Shown here one piece after another: positions 23,140 to 34,890 of a DNA stretch of 64,000 nt (positions are counted from its first letter, which is position 1; each line of letters opens with the position of its first letter). The translations under genes and the position numbers were made by a program. The stretch covers positions 9,280,876-9,344,875 of the forward strand of contig JAQFVV010006203.1 in the NCBI GenBank assembly GCA_028023455.1, in the 5' to 3' direction. Below the pieces are notes generated by a model that was not told the origin of the DNA, did no database searches, and saw nothing but the letters and a program-made list of their open reading frames with translations. The DNA comes from Epiperipatus broadwayi (taxonomy: Eukaryota > Onychophora > Udeonychophora > Euonychophora > Peripatidae).

Positions 23140-23692
23140 AAATTAAACTTAATCTTTTGCAATAAAAAGTTGCTCCTAGTGAATGTCATTGATCTAATTC
23201 TTGCGTTACTTTTTTCATCTGCCAAAGATGGAATTTAATTATAAGAATTTTTTCAACTAGTGATTACTATTGCTTGAGGAAATTGTGCAAATTTTCTAAA
23301 AGCAGCTTTTTTTTTACCCTTCTTTTAAATACTGCGTTAGGAATAGTAATCTGCTCTATTTACTCAATTATAGAGCCATTGATTATAAAGTGAATGATCA
23401 ATGAATTCAATGAGCACTAGTAAGGTTTGAAAGTTACAGACATTTTAATTATCCTTAAATACCAAAGTAAAATTTGTGAATAACGGTAATTACCGACAAT
23501 AAATTTATTTTTAATTAGAATATTAAATTAATTAAAATATTAAAAAAAACTAAAAGAAATAAAAAAAAATGCTTTATTTAACAACGAACTTTTAGAAAAT
23601 AAAAATGATTTTCTAAAAAAAATAAAGTTCTTTAATGTTATGGGAAAAAATAGCACAATACTATTTTTAGTAAAATAAGATTTTAAAAAGCA
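23140..23692. other. AT-rich, nothing recognised
   Basis: Only short A/T hairpins (for example around 23590-23620). Confidence 0.4.
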
Positions 23693-25545
23693 TCAACTAT
23701 CTATTATTTTTGGTATAAGCATGACCTTATCTTTCAAACGAAATATCCCACACTTGAAAAAAGGTCTTTCTGACTCAACACTGATCACTCTGATAAGATT
23801 TAAACTTCGATATAGTTTTTGTAGATGCTCAGATCGCTCTCCAGTAGCCTCAAAAAGCTTCATTTTGTTGGTTAAAGAAAAGCTATGAGAGATAACGCAT
23901 TTAGATTTACTTTTTTTTAAAACCTTTTTGATGTATCTTTGAAACGTTGGATCACCTTCTTTATCTGCAGATTCTACATCTGCAATTTCATCTTTGAGTA
24001 GTTTCTTCTTGGATTTGTTCTGCATTTGGCTGAAAAGTCTGTTGTATGTTTCTTCAGTCAGTTTTTTAATGCTTTTATGATTTGGCAATAAGAAGAGATG
24101 TAATCAATAAGAAGAGGTGTTAGATTCAGAATCATTTCTTTTCAAACACTAGGGATTTTCAAGATAACTTATTAACCCAGTGATATACATCATACTATGT
24201 GAAGAGTATCATTCATGCAAGACTTTCTTAAATTCCATAGCTAATGCTGAATTGTGATTGTGTAATTCTTTTGAAATGAATTTTATTGAATTTTCACCTT
24301 TCAGCATTGTATTTACAAGAAAGTCTGTTGACACCTATTTGAAAGGGGTGAAGTACATCTACAAGATTTTCTAAACTTTTCCATTCTTCATTGGAAATTA
24401 TCTCACTAATTCCACTAACTCTTAAAGCATTTGGAATACATTCTTTTAATTTAGTAAGTCTCGAAATCATAACTAGAATGCTGTTCCATCTTGTAGAAAT
24501 ATCTAGAATAAGTTTAATCGTTTCCTTTCAAAGTACTTTTAACAATTTCTTGTAGAAAATCATTTTTCAAAGGATTTTACAAATTTTTCTAACTTTTAAC
24601 ATCAATTCAATATAAATTTCTGAAGCAGCATATTCATTATCATAATCAATTGTCTTAATAGAGTCAATAACTGTGTCTAAAGTCAGAGGATTGTTACAAT
24701 CATCCCAGTCTTGAAAATTTTCTTCATCTTCATCTAGCATGATGAGTTCCTCTTCCATTTCCCTTTGCAATTGCTTTTTCTGGTAAAGAATATTACAAAT
24801 ACTTAGGTGTGTTCCATGTGCAATACATCATTAATGAATGAAGCCATTTTCCTTGCCAAATTTTATCATTAATTGAAGCACAGTCTGTTGTCAGTCCTAC
24901 AATGTGACATTCTAGATCTAATTGAAAAAGCACAGTCTGTTGTCAGTCCTACAATGTGACATTCTAGATCTAATTGAAATTCAGGTAATCATTTTTTTGA
25001 CAACTTCTGTGATTTTTCTCGCTGGTTAATGGGTATTGAATGAGAATTAAGACCAAAAACCAATGTTTTGTTTCTTCATGTACATTGATGTTCATATATC
25101 TTGAGTAATGAATTCCTGCTTTAATTTGACTCCTAAAATATTTAAATAGCTCAGTTTTCTTGGTTAGATAATAATTATAAACTAAATTTTTTATACCCTT
25201 GTCTGCAGTTAGTGGCATGTTATCATAAATGTTTGTTGTCAAATTATTTTGAATAAAATTCACAAGTTGTGATTTGATTAAAACTAAATCTGTCTTTGCA
25301 AGTCATTTTTGCAATAGCAGAAGTAACAGACTTTTTAGGCAAAAATCGCACTAAAGTTGCCTGTTTCTTGCTTGAAGAAGCACCAGAATTAATATCCATT
25401 TTGAAAGTCATTGGCATGAATCTTGCTTACATGAACTCTCATTCCAGAAGTCAATCCACTAATAGTTTTCAAAATTTTACTGCACTTTAAGCAATCAATT
25501 TTTTTAAAAGTATGGCCACATTTGATTTTTTTGAGACATTATGAA
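23693..25545 (-). pseudogene. hAT-superfamily transposase, degraded
   Basis: Minus strand, N- to C-terminus. A BED-type zinc finger near 25525-25400 (CLKCSKILKTISG, then H-x5-H in MRVHVSKIH) would bind TIR DNA. A catalytic-core region near 25260-24960 has RYMNINVHEETKHWFLVL and QYPLTSEK. GLTTDCASINDKIWQGKW lies near 24890-24830. An acidic stretch is at 24770-24567. The dimerisation end at 24088-23693 has LFEATGERSEHLQKLYRS and SVESERPFFKCGIF, matching the hAT S-x-E-R-x-F-S-x-x-G block. Multiple frameshifts; no flanking TIRs found. Confidence 0.75.
24875..24978. repeat. 52-bp tandem duplication inside the hAT pseudogene
   Basis: GCACAGTCTGTTGTCAGTCC begins at 24878 and again at 24930, with identical units to ATCTAATTGAAA. 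It arose after, or as part of, transposase decay. Confidence 0.85.
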
Positions 25546-25811
25546 TGAAAATATTAAAAAATAATCAATAAAATGAAGAAGGTAACAGCATTTTATAGAA
25601 ATGTTCAAATCAAAGCATGTTTGGAACTTCAATACTAGTGTTACAATACTTACATACCTATGCACTACTATGCAGACTCGAGCACCAAATTATTTTTACT
25701 TTGGTAATTTAGCAAAGCAAATATGCATTTGAAAATATTGGAGAGGAAAAGATTAGAATTTATATCTTGATAATATTTTAACCAAGTTCAACTCTGAATA
25801 TAATCCAAGAC
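25546..25811. other. AT-rich spacer
   Basis: No feature recognised between the hAT pseudogene and the non-autonomous hAT element, apart from the latter's 8-bp left target copy TCCAAGAC at 25804-25811. Confidence 0.4.
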
Positions 25812-26303
25812 CAGTGATGGCTAACCTATGACATGTGTCAGCGGTGACATGCTGAGACATTTTTGCTGTCATGTGTATTATCGTGGTGCAAAGTTTTTTG
25901 TTTTAATATTCAAAACAAAAATGAATGTTTTAGATTTTTTTTTTTTGTATTTTTTTTACATATTATAAATTATTTTGATAAAGTATGCTGAAAATATAAT
26001 TATTTTAGAAAAATAGTTAAGATTTTAGGAAAAATTCTTTACTTTTACACGATCATAAATTGAGAAAAATATCAGTGGCAGTGTACTGAGTATTTTCTAA
26101 TAGGTTATGAAGTAGATTAGGTAAAGAATTATTTATTTTTGGTTTATTAAATATAGTACATATATTAAAATTATAACTTTTCATTATTAGAGCTACAAAT
26201 ATCACAAAATTATGGATTTTTCTTGAAGTGACACACCACCTAAGTTATATTCAGTTTTTTGGAGAATTTTGACACACTGAGCTCAAAAGATTGTCCATCA
26301 CTG
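25812..26303. mobile_element. non-autonomous hAT element (492 bp) with TIRs and 8-bp TSD
   Basis: Starts CAGTGATGGCTAACC and ends with the complement of CAGTGATGGACAATC, a hAT-type terminal inverted repeat. Subterminal TGTGTCAGCGGTGACATG on the left and GTGACACACCACC / TTGACACACTGAG on the right share TGACACA motifs. Flanking 8-mers TCCAAGAC (25804-25811) and TCCTAGAC (26304-26311) are a target duplication with one mismatch. No coding capacity. An autonomous hAT would have supplied transposase; the adjacent pseudogene may or may not be related. Confidence 0.9.
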
Positions 26304-26311
26304 TCCTAGAC

Positions 26312-27742
26312 TATTATAATCTACATAAATACTAAATAGATAGATTGCTTTTCACAAATTTAAAATGACTTTAAAATTAATATTCCTTTTTTTAAAAAAT
26401 AAAATGTTTGAAAGAAAACTATTTTTATGGCAGACTTAAATAAACTAAAATTTTGTTTTTAAAGCCAGTAATATAGATAATAGTTATTTCAGTAATGGTA
26501 ATTTTTGTCATTTTTAAAAATTGATATTTCCTGGTAAAAAAAATTACCAAATTTCGAACCCTAGTCACTAGATGCTTATGGATTATTTTATCTTAATGCA
26601 GACATTAAAAGTAAACTGGGAAAGTCATGTGATTAGATTTTTTGTTTCCAACTAAATTTCTCATTCTCACTTTAATGTAAAGAAAGTTATTTGCACAGTA
26701 AATTACATCATATATTAATCTAACAGAAAAGATAACCATTTTAAAAAAATATGCGAAAAATAATTAATGGATCACCAATGATACATGTACTAGCCAGATA
26801 AGATTTCTTTCAGAATGCCATGATTAGTATAGTCATCAATATGTTTTTAAGAGCTAATCTTCTCAACATATTACAGACCCAAGAATTGTAAGCAATCAGT
26901 AGTTACTAAATAATAGTGCTATAATATACTCATGATTCAGACTAATTGCTGGTTTATAATCTTTACGATTGCAGACTTTGAATTTAAAATTGGAATTAAT
27001 GCACTTAAACAGTTCAAATTTGACAGCCTTTTATCAATGAAAACTTTAGATTAAAGCTAATTTTAATGCATTTATGCTTTAAAAAGATTTATTTAACTTC
27101 TTTAAACCATTTAGATAATGATTTCAAATTTAAAGAATCATATTTTAACATCGACTGCAAATAACTTCTCCCAAACGCAACATTTTACTCTGTGCAAAAG
27201 AAAGCAATCAAACTGAAAAAAGTCAAAACAACCCTTATTTACAATAGCCCACTATAGTGCAAAAGTTTTTTTAGCAACTCTTCTCAGAAGAATAATAAAA
27301 ACAACAACACTTATCAGGCATGCTAATTACTAACGAGTGAAAGTTTGAAAGATTCATTCTTATGTTACCTCTGGATAAAAATAACCAGATATCCATTTCA
27401 TTTAATAACCCAATATAGAATGAACTGGTTAAGAGTCATCTGAATGAAAAAAACAACCGAGTGAAAGGAATGGCACTTAGCCCTGTTGAGCATTTTATAC
27501 TTAAGCAGAATCCTGTCCAAAAGATCTTATCAATGATTGATGCTGATACCTAACAATAAATATAGCTATTTTTTGTATTAATAACTAATTTAGGATATAT
27601 TCATATGGTTTTCTTAATGCATTTGTTATTTTAAAATATATTTTTAAATAATTAATTACTAATATGTGGTGATTAAATCGAAGGTTCTATGGTACAGCTG
27701 TTAATAAACCTGTTTAATATACTCAGAATGTGGACTTTGCAT
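26312..27742. other. AT-rich, no gene seen
   Basis: No convincing frame or repeat. Confidence 0.4.
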
Positions 27743-28053
27743 CAAGTTCAGATTAATGTTTTCCTGAAGGTTTATGATGATGGTATTCTAGTTGTATTTT
27801 TATATTGGCTATTTCCATAATCTAATATGCCTATTGAATGTCTTTAGAAAAATTTAACTTTATTTAAATATTCAAAATACATTCAACTGTTAGTAATAGC
27901 ACATCAAACAGGTTATACTAACTTGTTTGATGCACTATTACTAATAGTTGAATGTATTTGGAATATTTAAATAAAGTTAAATTTTTCTGAAGACATTCAA
28001 TATGCATATTAGATGATGAAAATAGCCAATATAAAAATACAAGTTCAGATTAA
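27743..28053. mobile_element. fold-back element with 14-bp flanking direct repeats
   Basis: Two ~120-bp arms (27789-27910 and 27923-28042) are near-perfect reverse complements around a 12-base loop. CAAGTTCAGATTAA occurs at 27743-27756 and again at 28040-28053, consistent with a 14-bp target duplication, a size also seen for PLE insertions. No coding sequence. Origin as an inverted PLE terminal-repeat pair is possible but not shown. Confidence 0.75.
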
Positions 28054-28328
28054 CTTTGGCATATTTTTGCAAGTCACAGAAGGTTTAGGATTTTTCTTTC
28101 AGATACTTGCCTTTCTCCAATCCACAGAAACATCGAATATCTTTAAGTAAATGGATATCTAATTTATTATAAGTAGAAGCTGAAACACACAGGCTTATAT
28201 ATACCTACGTTTATATATGTAATATATAGGGTATATGAGCACAGACTTTCACATGATCCACCACTCTCCACACTATCTCATAACACTGATACATTCGAAC
28301 ACATATATGTTGAAAAAATAAATAATCA

Positions 28329-28370
28329 CCAATATACGTATTTCATGCTAAACCAGCAATCATCAGTTGG
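28329..28370 (-). ncRNA. hammerhead ribozyme-like motif, copy 1
   Basis: Minus strand: stem I 5' side CCAA, core CTGATGA, stem II TGCT/AGCA around loop GGTTT, GAAA, short self-complementary stem III ATA-CG-TAT, then A at the cleavage position and TTGG closing stem I. All invariant core bases are present. Stem III is very short, so activity as a dimer is more likely than as a monomer. Confidence 0.65.
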
Positions 28371-28832
28371 TCCAGATTACCATCTCTACACATATATGCT
28401 ATAAGTGCTCAGATATATATTAAGATAGCCAAATCTCATACTTTAGTGGACAGGCAGATAGTGTGGAGAGTGGTAGGTCATATGAAAGTCTGTTCTCATA
28501 TACCCTATATATTACATATATAGACATAGATATATATAAGCCTGTGTGTTTCAGCTATTACATAAGTAGAGATGGTCTGCCCATCCCTTCTATGTGTATT
28601 AAATGGATTATGTCCTGTACATGAGGAGTCAGATTGACCTTAGGTCAACATGGGTCTGACAAGAATCTCGGCCTTAGGGTGGCCTTTGAGCATTCCATCA
28701 TCAGATTTTCAATCGGATGGATGGTTGAAGAGTTGGAATAGATTGAAGAATGTCCATTAAAGTATGAGGTTTGTCTATCTTAATATATATCTGAGCACTT
28801 ATAGCATATTTGTGTGGAGATGGTAATATGGA

Positions 28833-28874
28833 CCAACTGATGATTGCTGCTTTAGCATGAAATATGTATATTTG
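28833..28874 (+). ncRNA. hammerhead ribozyme-like motif, copy 2
   Basis: CCAA, CTGATGA, stem II TGCT/AGCA (loop GCTTT overlaps), GAAA, ATA-TG-TAT, A, TTTG. Core intact; one stem I pair is weakened (G to T). Confidence 0.6.
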
Positions 28875-28990
28875 TGATTATTTATCTTTTCAACATATAT
28901 GTGTTCGAGTGTATCAGTGTTATGAGATAGTGTGGAGAGTGGTGGGTCATGTGAAAGTCTGTGCTCATATATCCTATATATAAGTAGAAG

Positions 28991-29577
28991 ATAAATATCA
29001 TAGGTTAACCTACAATGATATGTGTTGATATATTGAATCTAAAAACAAAAATATGATTACCATTTCATGCAGTCTTCCATACAAGCTTATACCATTATTT
29101 TGTAAATACAATAAATAATCAAATAGTTTATTGCTCATGGGTCTATGAAAAGTTATGTTACTGATTAAATTACAGTGAACCCTTAATCTAGCATTTATGC
29201 ATACATAATTTTTTTTATATCTGTCATCTGCTTTCTTTGTCCTAAAATCACCACTATACTAATATATATTATTTTTTCTCACCTCCATCCTTACCCAAAA
29301 TAATTTTTTTTCCATTTATTATTAAATCATAATCAATTGCAATCTTCTTCTTTATGCATAGACATTTAGTTTGAAATAAATAAATAGTATTAGTATATAT
29401 ACGCACAGCCATATATTATAATTAATTTGCTTATTTTAAAATATATTACAGGTCTATTTTCATAAATTCTAATTATAAATAATATATAGAATCATATAAT
29501 TTTTTAAAAAATGGTTTCCTTGCTACTAAATTTTTTTAAAAGTTTTTTTTTTCATCTGAGATTTTACTTCAAACTGT
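28991..29577. other. AT-rich, nothing recognised
   Basis: No feature recognised. Confidence 0.4.
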
Positions 29578-29847
29578 TAGTCATTCATTAGAATAGAGAT
29601 TATCCACTTAATAATATTTCTATAATGTAATTTTCATTACACTACTCTAAAACAAGGAGGGACTGGTTTCTATCTGCTTTTACCACCTTATGGAGGATGT
29701 AATCATAAATATATGATCAAAGACAAGCTAAAAAGATGTATGATCCCCAAAACCAGTCCCTATCTTGCATAAGAGTAATGTAGTGAAAAGTACACTACAG
29801 GAATATTATTTATTAAGTAGAAAATCTGCAGTCTAATGAATGACTAA
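29578..29847. repeat. fold-back element, family F copy 1
   Basis: Arms 29578-29664 and 29752-29847 are imperfect reverse complements (AAACCAGTCC / GGACTGGTTT, CACTACAGGAATATTA and its partner). Part of one arm recurs at 30617-30685. Confidence 0.65.
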
Positions 29848-29929
29848 TGAAAATTATTAATATACTTCCATCAAATGGTTTGTCAATCAAAGTTGTGAGG
29901 CCAGTAAGTTTGTACTTATCAATTAAACT

Positions 29930-30150
29930 GTAAATAATATTTGTCTAAATTGCACGTTGTTTTAAATTGGTAATAATTGAAAGTTTGCTAGTCTTTCACA
30001 TGTACAATTGTCTCTCAGACAGCCAATCAGATTTTAAACAGCTGTCTGATTGGCTGTCTGAGAGACAATCACGCATGTGAAAGACTAGAAAACTTTCAAT
30101 TATTACCAATTTATTAACAACATATGATTTAGACAAAAATTATTTACATA
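29930..30150. repeat. fold-back element, family G copy 1
   Basis: Arms 29930-30034 and 30043-30150 pair: GATTGGCTGTCTGAGAGACA opposes its complement, with ATTGGTAATAATTGAAAG and TTTGTCTAAAT at the outer parts. Confidence 0.75.
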
Positions 30151-30394
30151 CGTTGCTGATAAATTATATTAACATCTAGAAAATTGCGGTGTAGTAAATC
30201 TGAGATTTCACACCATAATATCTTAAATTAACAACACAATGAATGATAAGTGTATATGTTTATATATTCAAGCTCTCAGGCCAAGATGCTTAAGACTGGC
30301 TTATATATATATAAAGTTAAGTTGAGAAAAGGTTGGTATCATCCTTTTTTTATCAAAATCTCTGTCATGTGTCGAAGCCTGATCGTTCTTAAGA

Positions 30395-30474
30395 CAGCTA
30401 TTTAAAATCTGATTGGCTGTCTGAGAGACAATCGCACATGTGAAAGACTAGCAAACTTTCAATTATTACCAATT
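30395..30474 (+). repeat. family G half-copy
   Basis: A single arm matching 30034-30112 (CTGATTGGCTGTCTGAGAG ... TTTCAATTATTACCAATT). The inverted partner is absent. Confidence 0.7.
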
Positions 30475-30616
30475 AAACTGTAGTTAATGACTATATATGA
30501 TGAACAGTGATAAAGATGGGTGTAAGAGATTGTGGTCTGGGACAATTAAAATGTGCATCTTGGGAATCATACATCTTTTTCACATGTCTTTGGTTATATG
30601 TTTATGATTACATAAA

Positions 30617-30685
30617 GCAGATAGAAACCAGTTCCTATGTTGTGTAAGAGAAGTATAGTGAAAATTACACTACAGAAATGTTAAA
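30617..30685 (+). repeat. family F half-copy
   Basis: GATAGAAACCAGTTCC... TGTAAGAGAAGTATAGTGAAAA... CACTACAGAAATGTT matches the right arm of the fold-back at 29578-29847. Confidence 0.6.
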
Positions 30686-30689
30686 AAAA

Positions 30690-31290
30690 AATTCTTTTCA
30701 GAAAATGATTCATCGATGATTATTCCCCGAATATTGTCTACCCTCAACCATTAAAAAAAAAAAAATTATAAGCATGTGATGATGTAACTGTTGTTAGTAT
30801 CTTTACTGTCAAAAATGTCTAATATTTTTATATAAAAGATTATAATTAATATTAGCACTGACTTTATATAAGGGTTGTAATATTAAAATTATATAAGCTG
30901 TTTAATGTTTTTTGCTAATAATAAGTGTGGAACACGTTGAATTGTAAAATCTGAATGAAATATTTATGTGTTTAAATAATTTATTATTAAACTGACTTTA
31001 TGTATAATTTTTAATAGGTTTATTTTTTCTGATTGTTTGAAAAACTGGATAGAACTATCACTGTATAATCTATTTGAATCTGTAATCAGTTTACAAAAAT
31101 AAAATACAAAAAAAGTAGCTTTTTTTTATTAAAAAAAAGTTTATTTTCTTTAATTTATTATAAATAAAAAGTGTTATATAAATTTACAAGTATTTATAAA
31201 TATATATATTAAGTCAACAAATTTAAAATATCATCTACACCGTTTTTCTTTTCAAAAATAGTTCATAATTTTCCATATATAATAACTGAA
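30690..31290. other. AT-rich, nothing recognised
   Basis: Only A/T-run hairpins (for example at 31110-31140). Confidence 0.4.
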
Positions 31291-31501
31291 TACATCAAAT
31301 TTCTTTTTAAAACTTGTTTTTATATGACTATAATAAAAATAAAACTACACACCCAATATATATTTATTATTATTATATATTTGTATTTTTTAGTGTTCAT
31401 TGAAAAAGACTATATTATAAAATAGTTGAAACGTTAGGTGTGTAGTTTTATTTTTACAGTAGTCATATAAGAAACAAATTTTAGAAAGAATCATGATGTA
31501 T
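31291..31501. mobile_element. PLE-like fold-back relic D with hammerhead-like motif
   Basis: Arms 31291-31354 and 31437-31501 are reverse complements (AAAATAAAACTACACACCC / GGTGTGTAGTTTTATTTTT; TGTATT... ends). Between them at 31400-31436 is a worn motif of the PLE type: TTGAAAA, A, stem II GACTAT/ATAGTT, GAAACGTTA. The layout equals an inverted pair of PLE terminal repeats without coding DNA. Confidence 0.6.
31400..31436 (+). ncRNA. degenerate PLE-type hammerhead motif (relic D)
   Basis: The CTGANGA box has decayed to TTGAAAA, but stem II pairing and GAAACGT remain. Probably inactive. Confidence 0.4.
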
Positions 31502-31580
31502 TCATATATATATATATTAAGTGTAATAATATATATATATTAAGTGTAATAATGCTCAAGGCTAAATGGGTTTATGAGTA

Positions 31581-31691
31581 ACTATTAGAAACCAGTTTAG
31601 ATAACAATCAACAATCTCAAACTGTTGTCAAGGCAATTTGAGATTGTTATCTATATTGGGATTATCTAAGTGTTGACTGGTTTCTAATGGT
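31581..31691. repeat. short fold-back
   Basis: ACTATTAGAAACCAGTTT opposes GACTGGTTTCTAATGGT, and inside that ACAATCTCAAA opposes TTTGAGATTGT. Confidence 0.65.
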
Positions 31692-31849
31692 TAAATATAT
31701 ATATATACACACAGTTGGAATACTGTTAATCAGGTTCCTTTAAATTTTGGATATTTATATCAAACTGACACAGCTATAAAATCTAATTGCTTTATTATTC
31801 TCTCTTATCTTGAACTCATACCCATTTAAAAAATATTAAGGTAGTAGTA

Positions 31850-32580
31850 TGAATACTGAACCCTACTGCTTGATGGTGTTATGTTTCACACAATGCACAT
31901 ACATACACCATTTTAGCGCCCTAACTTATGGCTAACACTACAGCAGTGTTGTTTAAAGCCATAAGGGTGATGTATTCTACGATTATGTAACAAAATACTA
32001 TACCCATTGACTTGCGATAGTATTCCTCAAGTGAGCGCAATTCAACTCTCACTACTGTCTGATTTGATGATGGCCATATTTGAAGGATGTGAAATTATCA
32101 AAAAATTCATTGTGGAAAAATTTTGAGAAATATAGTGGATTTAGTATTACATATTAAGAATTATCAGGCCATCACGCATGCTTGCTGATGATTTTGAACT
32201 GCACACAACCTGAAAAGTTAGGGTTTTCAGCAGAGTTCTGCCCAGTTCATGAACAAATCCATGTTTACATGTGAATCCATGCGAAAACAATAAAATGGCA
32301 TGGCTAGTGTTAAAAATTGGTTGAAGGGAAGTGAATTGCCAGCCACAGAAGTTGACACTGTTGTGTTTTTCCAGTAAGAGAACAAATATCCTGCCAGATG
32401 CAAAGCTATGTGTTTGCAGGAGGAGCATGGTTTTAATTAACTACAGGATCTGGCCAATTCTGCTGACACTCCTGCAAGCATACCTGGAGTCTGCATAAAG
32501 GAAGTTGGTTGGAGGGCTCCAAAATCCCATTACAGCTTTGAGGCTCATCTCCTATTGAAGTCAAACAAACCGTAACTCCC
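31850..32580. other. unrecognised less AT-rich segment
   Basis: Notably richer in G and C than its surroundings. Contains a hairpin at about 31918-31970 (CTTATGGCT / AGCCATAAG) and open stretches on both strands, including a 93-codon one on minus (32428-32147). The plus strand also gives protein-like pieces in broken frames (for example KNWLKGSELPATEVDTVVFF-like text near 32310-32375, with stops). Could be a decayed transposase or gag; I cannot name it. Confidence 0.25.
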
Positions 32581-34215
32581 TGCCCCTCTAAAAAAATGTT
32601 TTTTTTTTTTTTTAAAAAAATGAACTGCTTAATTCAGGCTTTTTGAAAAAGGCAAAAAATAAAGGAAGAACAAATTTTCACTATCATATAAAGATTTTGG
32701 TAATGTAAATATTTTTAAAAAAAAAACAACACCTCATAATAAAAAAATAAAAGAGGATAATTCAAAATCAAACCAATCCCCCCTCCACCCTCTAAAAACC
32801 AACTGTTGGTTTATTAAATATGAATTAATTAATAAGGCAGGCCACATCAACCTTACTATAATTTTGTATGGCTCATTGAAATTTCATAAGTAATATTATT
32901 GATATGTATAAATTTTAAATATATTAAGTATGTTGGTAAAATCTTATTATTAGTAACTTGCAGCAAATAAAGTCAGTATTTAATTATAAAAGCCTTGTTT
33001 CTGAATTACTTTTATTTCTGTTGGTCTGAGCATCTTTACCACCCAATTGTAGTATTCATTGTGGCTGTACACAGCAAAGACATTACAACAAAAAAAATAA
33101 TATATACACATATTTGAAATAAAAAAAAAACAGTATTAATTTGCTCAAATACTGTAAATGTTATCTTTTCTAATTTAGTTCAACAGCTCTGCAATTGGTA
33201 GTTTTCTATATTCAAGCTAATCAGAAACTTTAACAAAGCTTTTACTGTAATTGATTTTTAAAATAGATTAAATCTAAACACTAAATTAAAATGAAAAAAC
33301 ATATTACTAAATAAACTAACTGATTAAGGAATATCTTTAATCTATTTTTTTAAAACCTTCTACATGTAAGCAGAGGTGGGAAGAAATAAATCACTAAATG
33401 AGTTACTTTCCATTGTAAACAAGAAAGTGAAGCCATAAAAGGTATAATAAATTATTGTTTAGATTAAAATGATATAAAAACATTTAATAAGTTTATTAAT
33501 ATTAATATACATTTAAAACTTATTTTATCATATATTTAAACATATGAAATAAATAACCTTCAAATTGCATTTCTGGGTAAACTAATACTCTTCATTTGGC
33601 CAAGAATATAACTTTTCATTAAAAAAAAAAAAAGAATGGAGCTGGATTAATGATATTATGGGGTTATATTTAAAATATATATATTAATCTTTAATTAAGT
33701 TTAAAGTTTACATATGTTCTAAAAATGATAATTTCCAGTTCTAATAAATGTTCTGTAATAACTAGTAATGTATTCTCTAAAAAGAAATTTGAAATTGGAG
33801 ATTAAATTGTAATATTTTTAAAATTAATGTTATTATTAACATTTAAATATATTTAATAAATTAAGACAAAGAAGGGGGATATATTATTTAAATTACAGCT
33901 ATATAATGGTATAAAAATGTCACATTTTTATTATCAAAGTAAATTTATACAATATAGAGAAATTGTATGCCTACAAAATTATAAAAATCAAAATTACTGT
34001 TTAAATAAGTTTTCAATAGAATGTGAATAATTAAAACACAGGAGATTTATAATGAGGGTATAAGAGGTGCATAAAAAACAACAACTCAGGAACCAAGATT
34101 AAAGGTATTTTGTCTATGTTAATGGTTTAAATATATTAGTCAGCACCTGTCAAATTCCATTTAAGCCAATAGACATCACATGACCACTTACTCTTATGCT
34201 TGTGTATAACTGTTG
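32581..34215. other. AT-rich, nothing recognised
   Basis: Poly-T/poly-A hairpin at 32595-32625. No gene. Confidence 0.4.
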
Positions 34216-34676
34216 TTAAAACAGGCAAGACTCACTATATATATTGCCACACACAGCAAGCTAGTGTAATCAATGGATGCCAGAAGGCTTGTGCATAAAA
34301 TCCCCATCTAGTGCCTATTCATCCAATATCCCCAAAATGTATGGGTACTGAACTGGGTTCAGACCCATATCACTATATAAGCTAATGGGCTTGGATTGAA
34401 AACATTAAGATGTTTTCAGTTTAAGACTCATACTTATGTAGTTAAATGGAGATAAAAGGTGGTTGCGGGAGGGTTGCATTAAATCCTAAGATCTAGAGGC
34501 AGTGCTCTCAGATCCAAGGCTCCTCAGTGACAAAGGCCATAAGCCAGAAACTAGTCTGGGGATATTGAATGAGTAGGCACTAGATGGGGATTTTATGCAC
34601 AAGCCTTCTGGCATCCATTGATTACTATAGCTTGCTGTGTGTGGCAATATATATAGTGAGTTTTGCCTGTTTTAAT
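34216..34676. repeat. fold-back element, family E copy 1
   Basis: Arms 34216-34330 and 34559-34676 are near-perfect reverse complements (CTAGTGCCTATTCATCCAAT / its partner; GGCAAGACTCACTATATATA at the outer ends). The interior is a higher-GC stretch including GATCCAAGGCTCCTCAGTGA. No reading frame. Confidence 0.8.
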
Positions 34677-34890
34677 TAACAAATTCCATTTACAAAGCAG
34701 ATAAATGCAATTCCCATGGAATTCTAGTAATGTCTAAAAAAACTACATCTAAGTGGCTTTATTGTTATATTTGGAAAAAAGAAATTTGTTTGAAATTTTA
34801 CAAGAAGTCCACTTCAAATTGAATCATGTTGAAAGATATTGAAATGTTTTAGTAATAGCATCTGTTTTTAAAAAAGAAAAGAATCCTTCA

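Larger units (their letters stand above)
28185..28990. mobile_element. hammerhead/tRNA-head fold-back, locus 1 (two hammerheads)
   Basis: The left arm (28185-28436) carries the family on the minus strand. The right part (28440-28990) begins with the tRNA-like head on plus, continues through the ...AAGCCTGTGTGTTTCAGC end, then a body (28600-28800) and a second copy of hammerhead plus head on plus. Inverted arms of about 105 bp (28190-28300 and 28445-28556) pair closely. Unit order on plus: body with GTCCATTAAAGTATGAGG, hammerhead, TTATCTTTTCAACATATATG, tRNA-like head, AT-rich end. Confidence 0.75.

Noticed and set aside
27985-28035. CTGAAGACATTC...GATGATGAAAA in the 27.7-kb fold-back as a hammerhead
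   Set aside because: Some stem II pairing exists, but extra bases before GAAA and a changed core in the other arm make it unconvincing.
29963-30474. CTGAGAGACA...CATGTGAAAG in family G fold-backs as a hammerhead
   Set aside because: The core would read CTGAGAG instead of CTGANGA and stem II pairing is poor.
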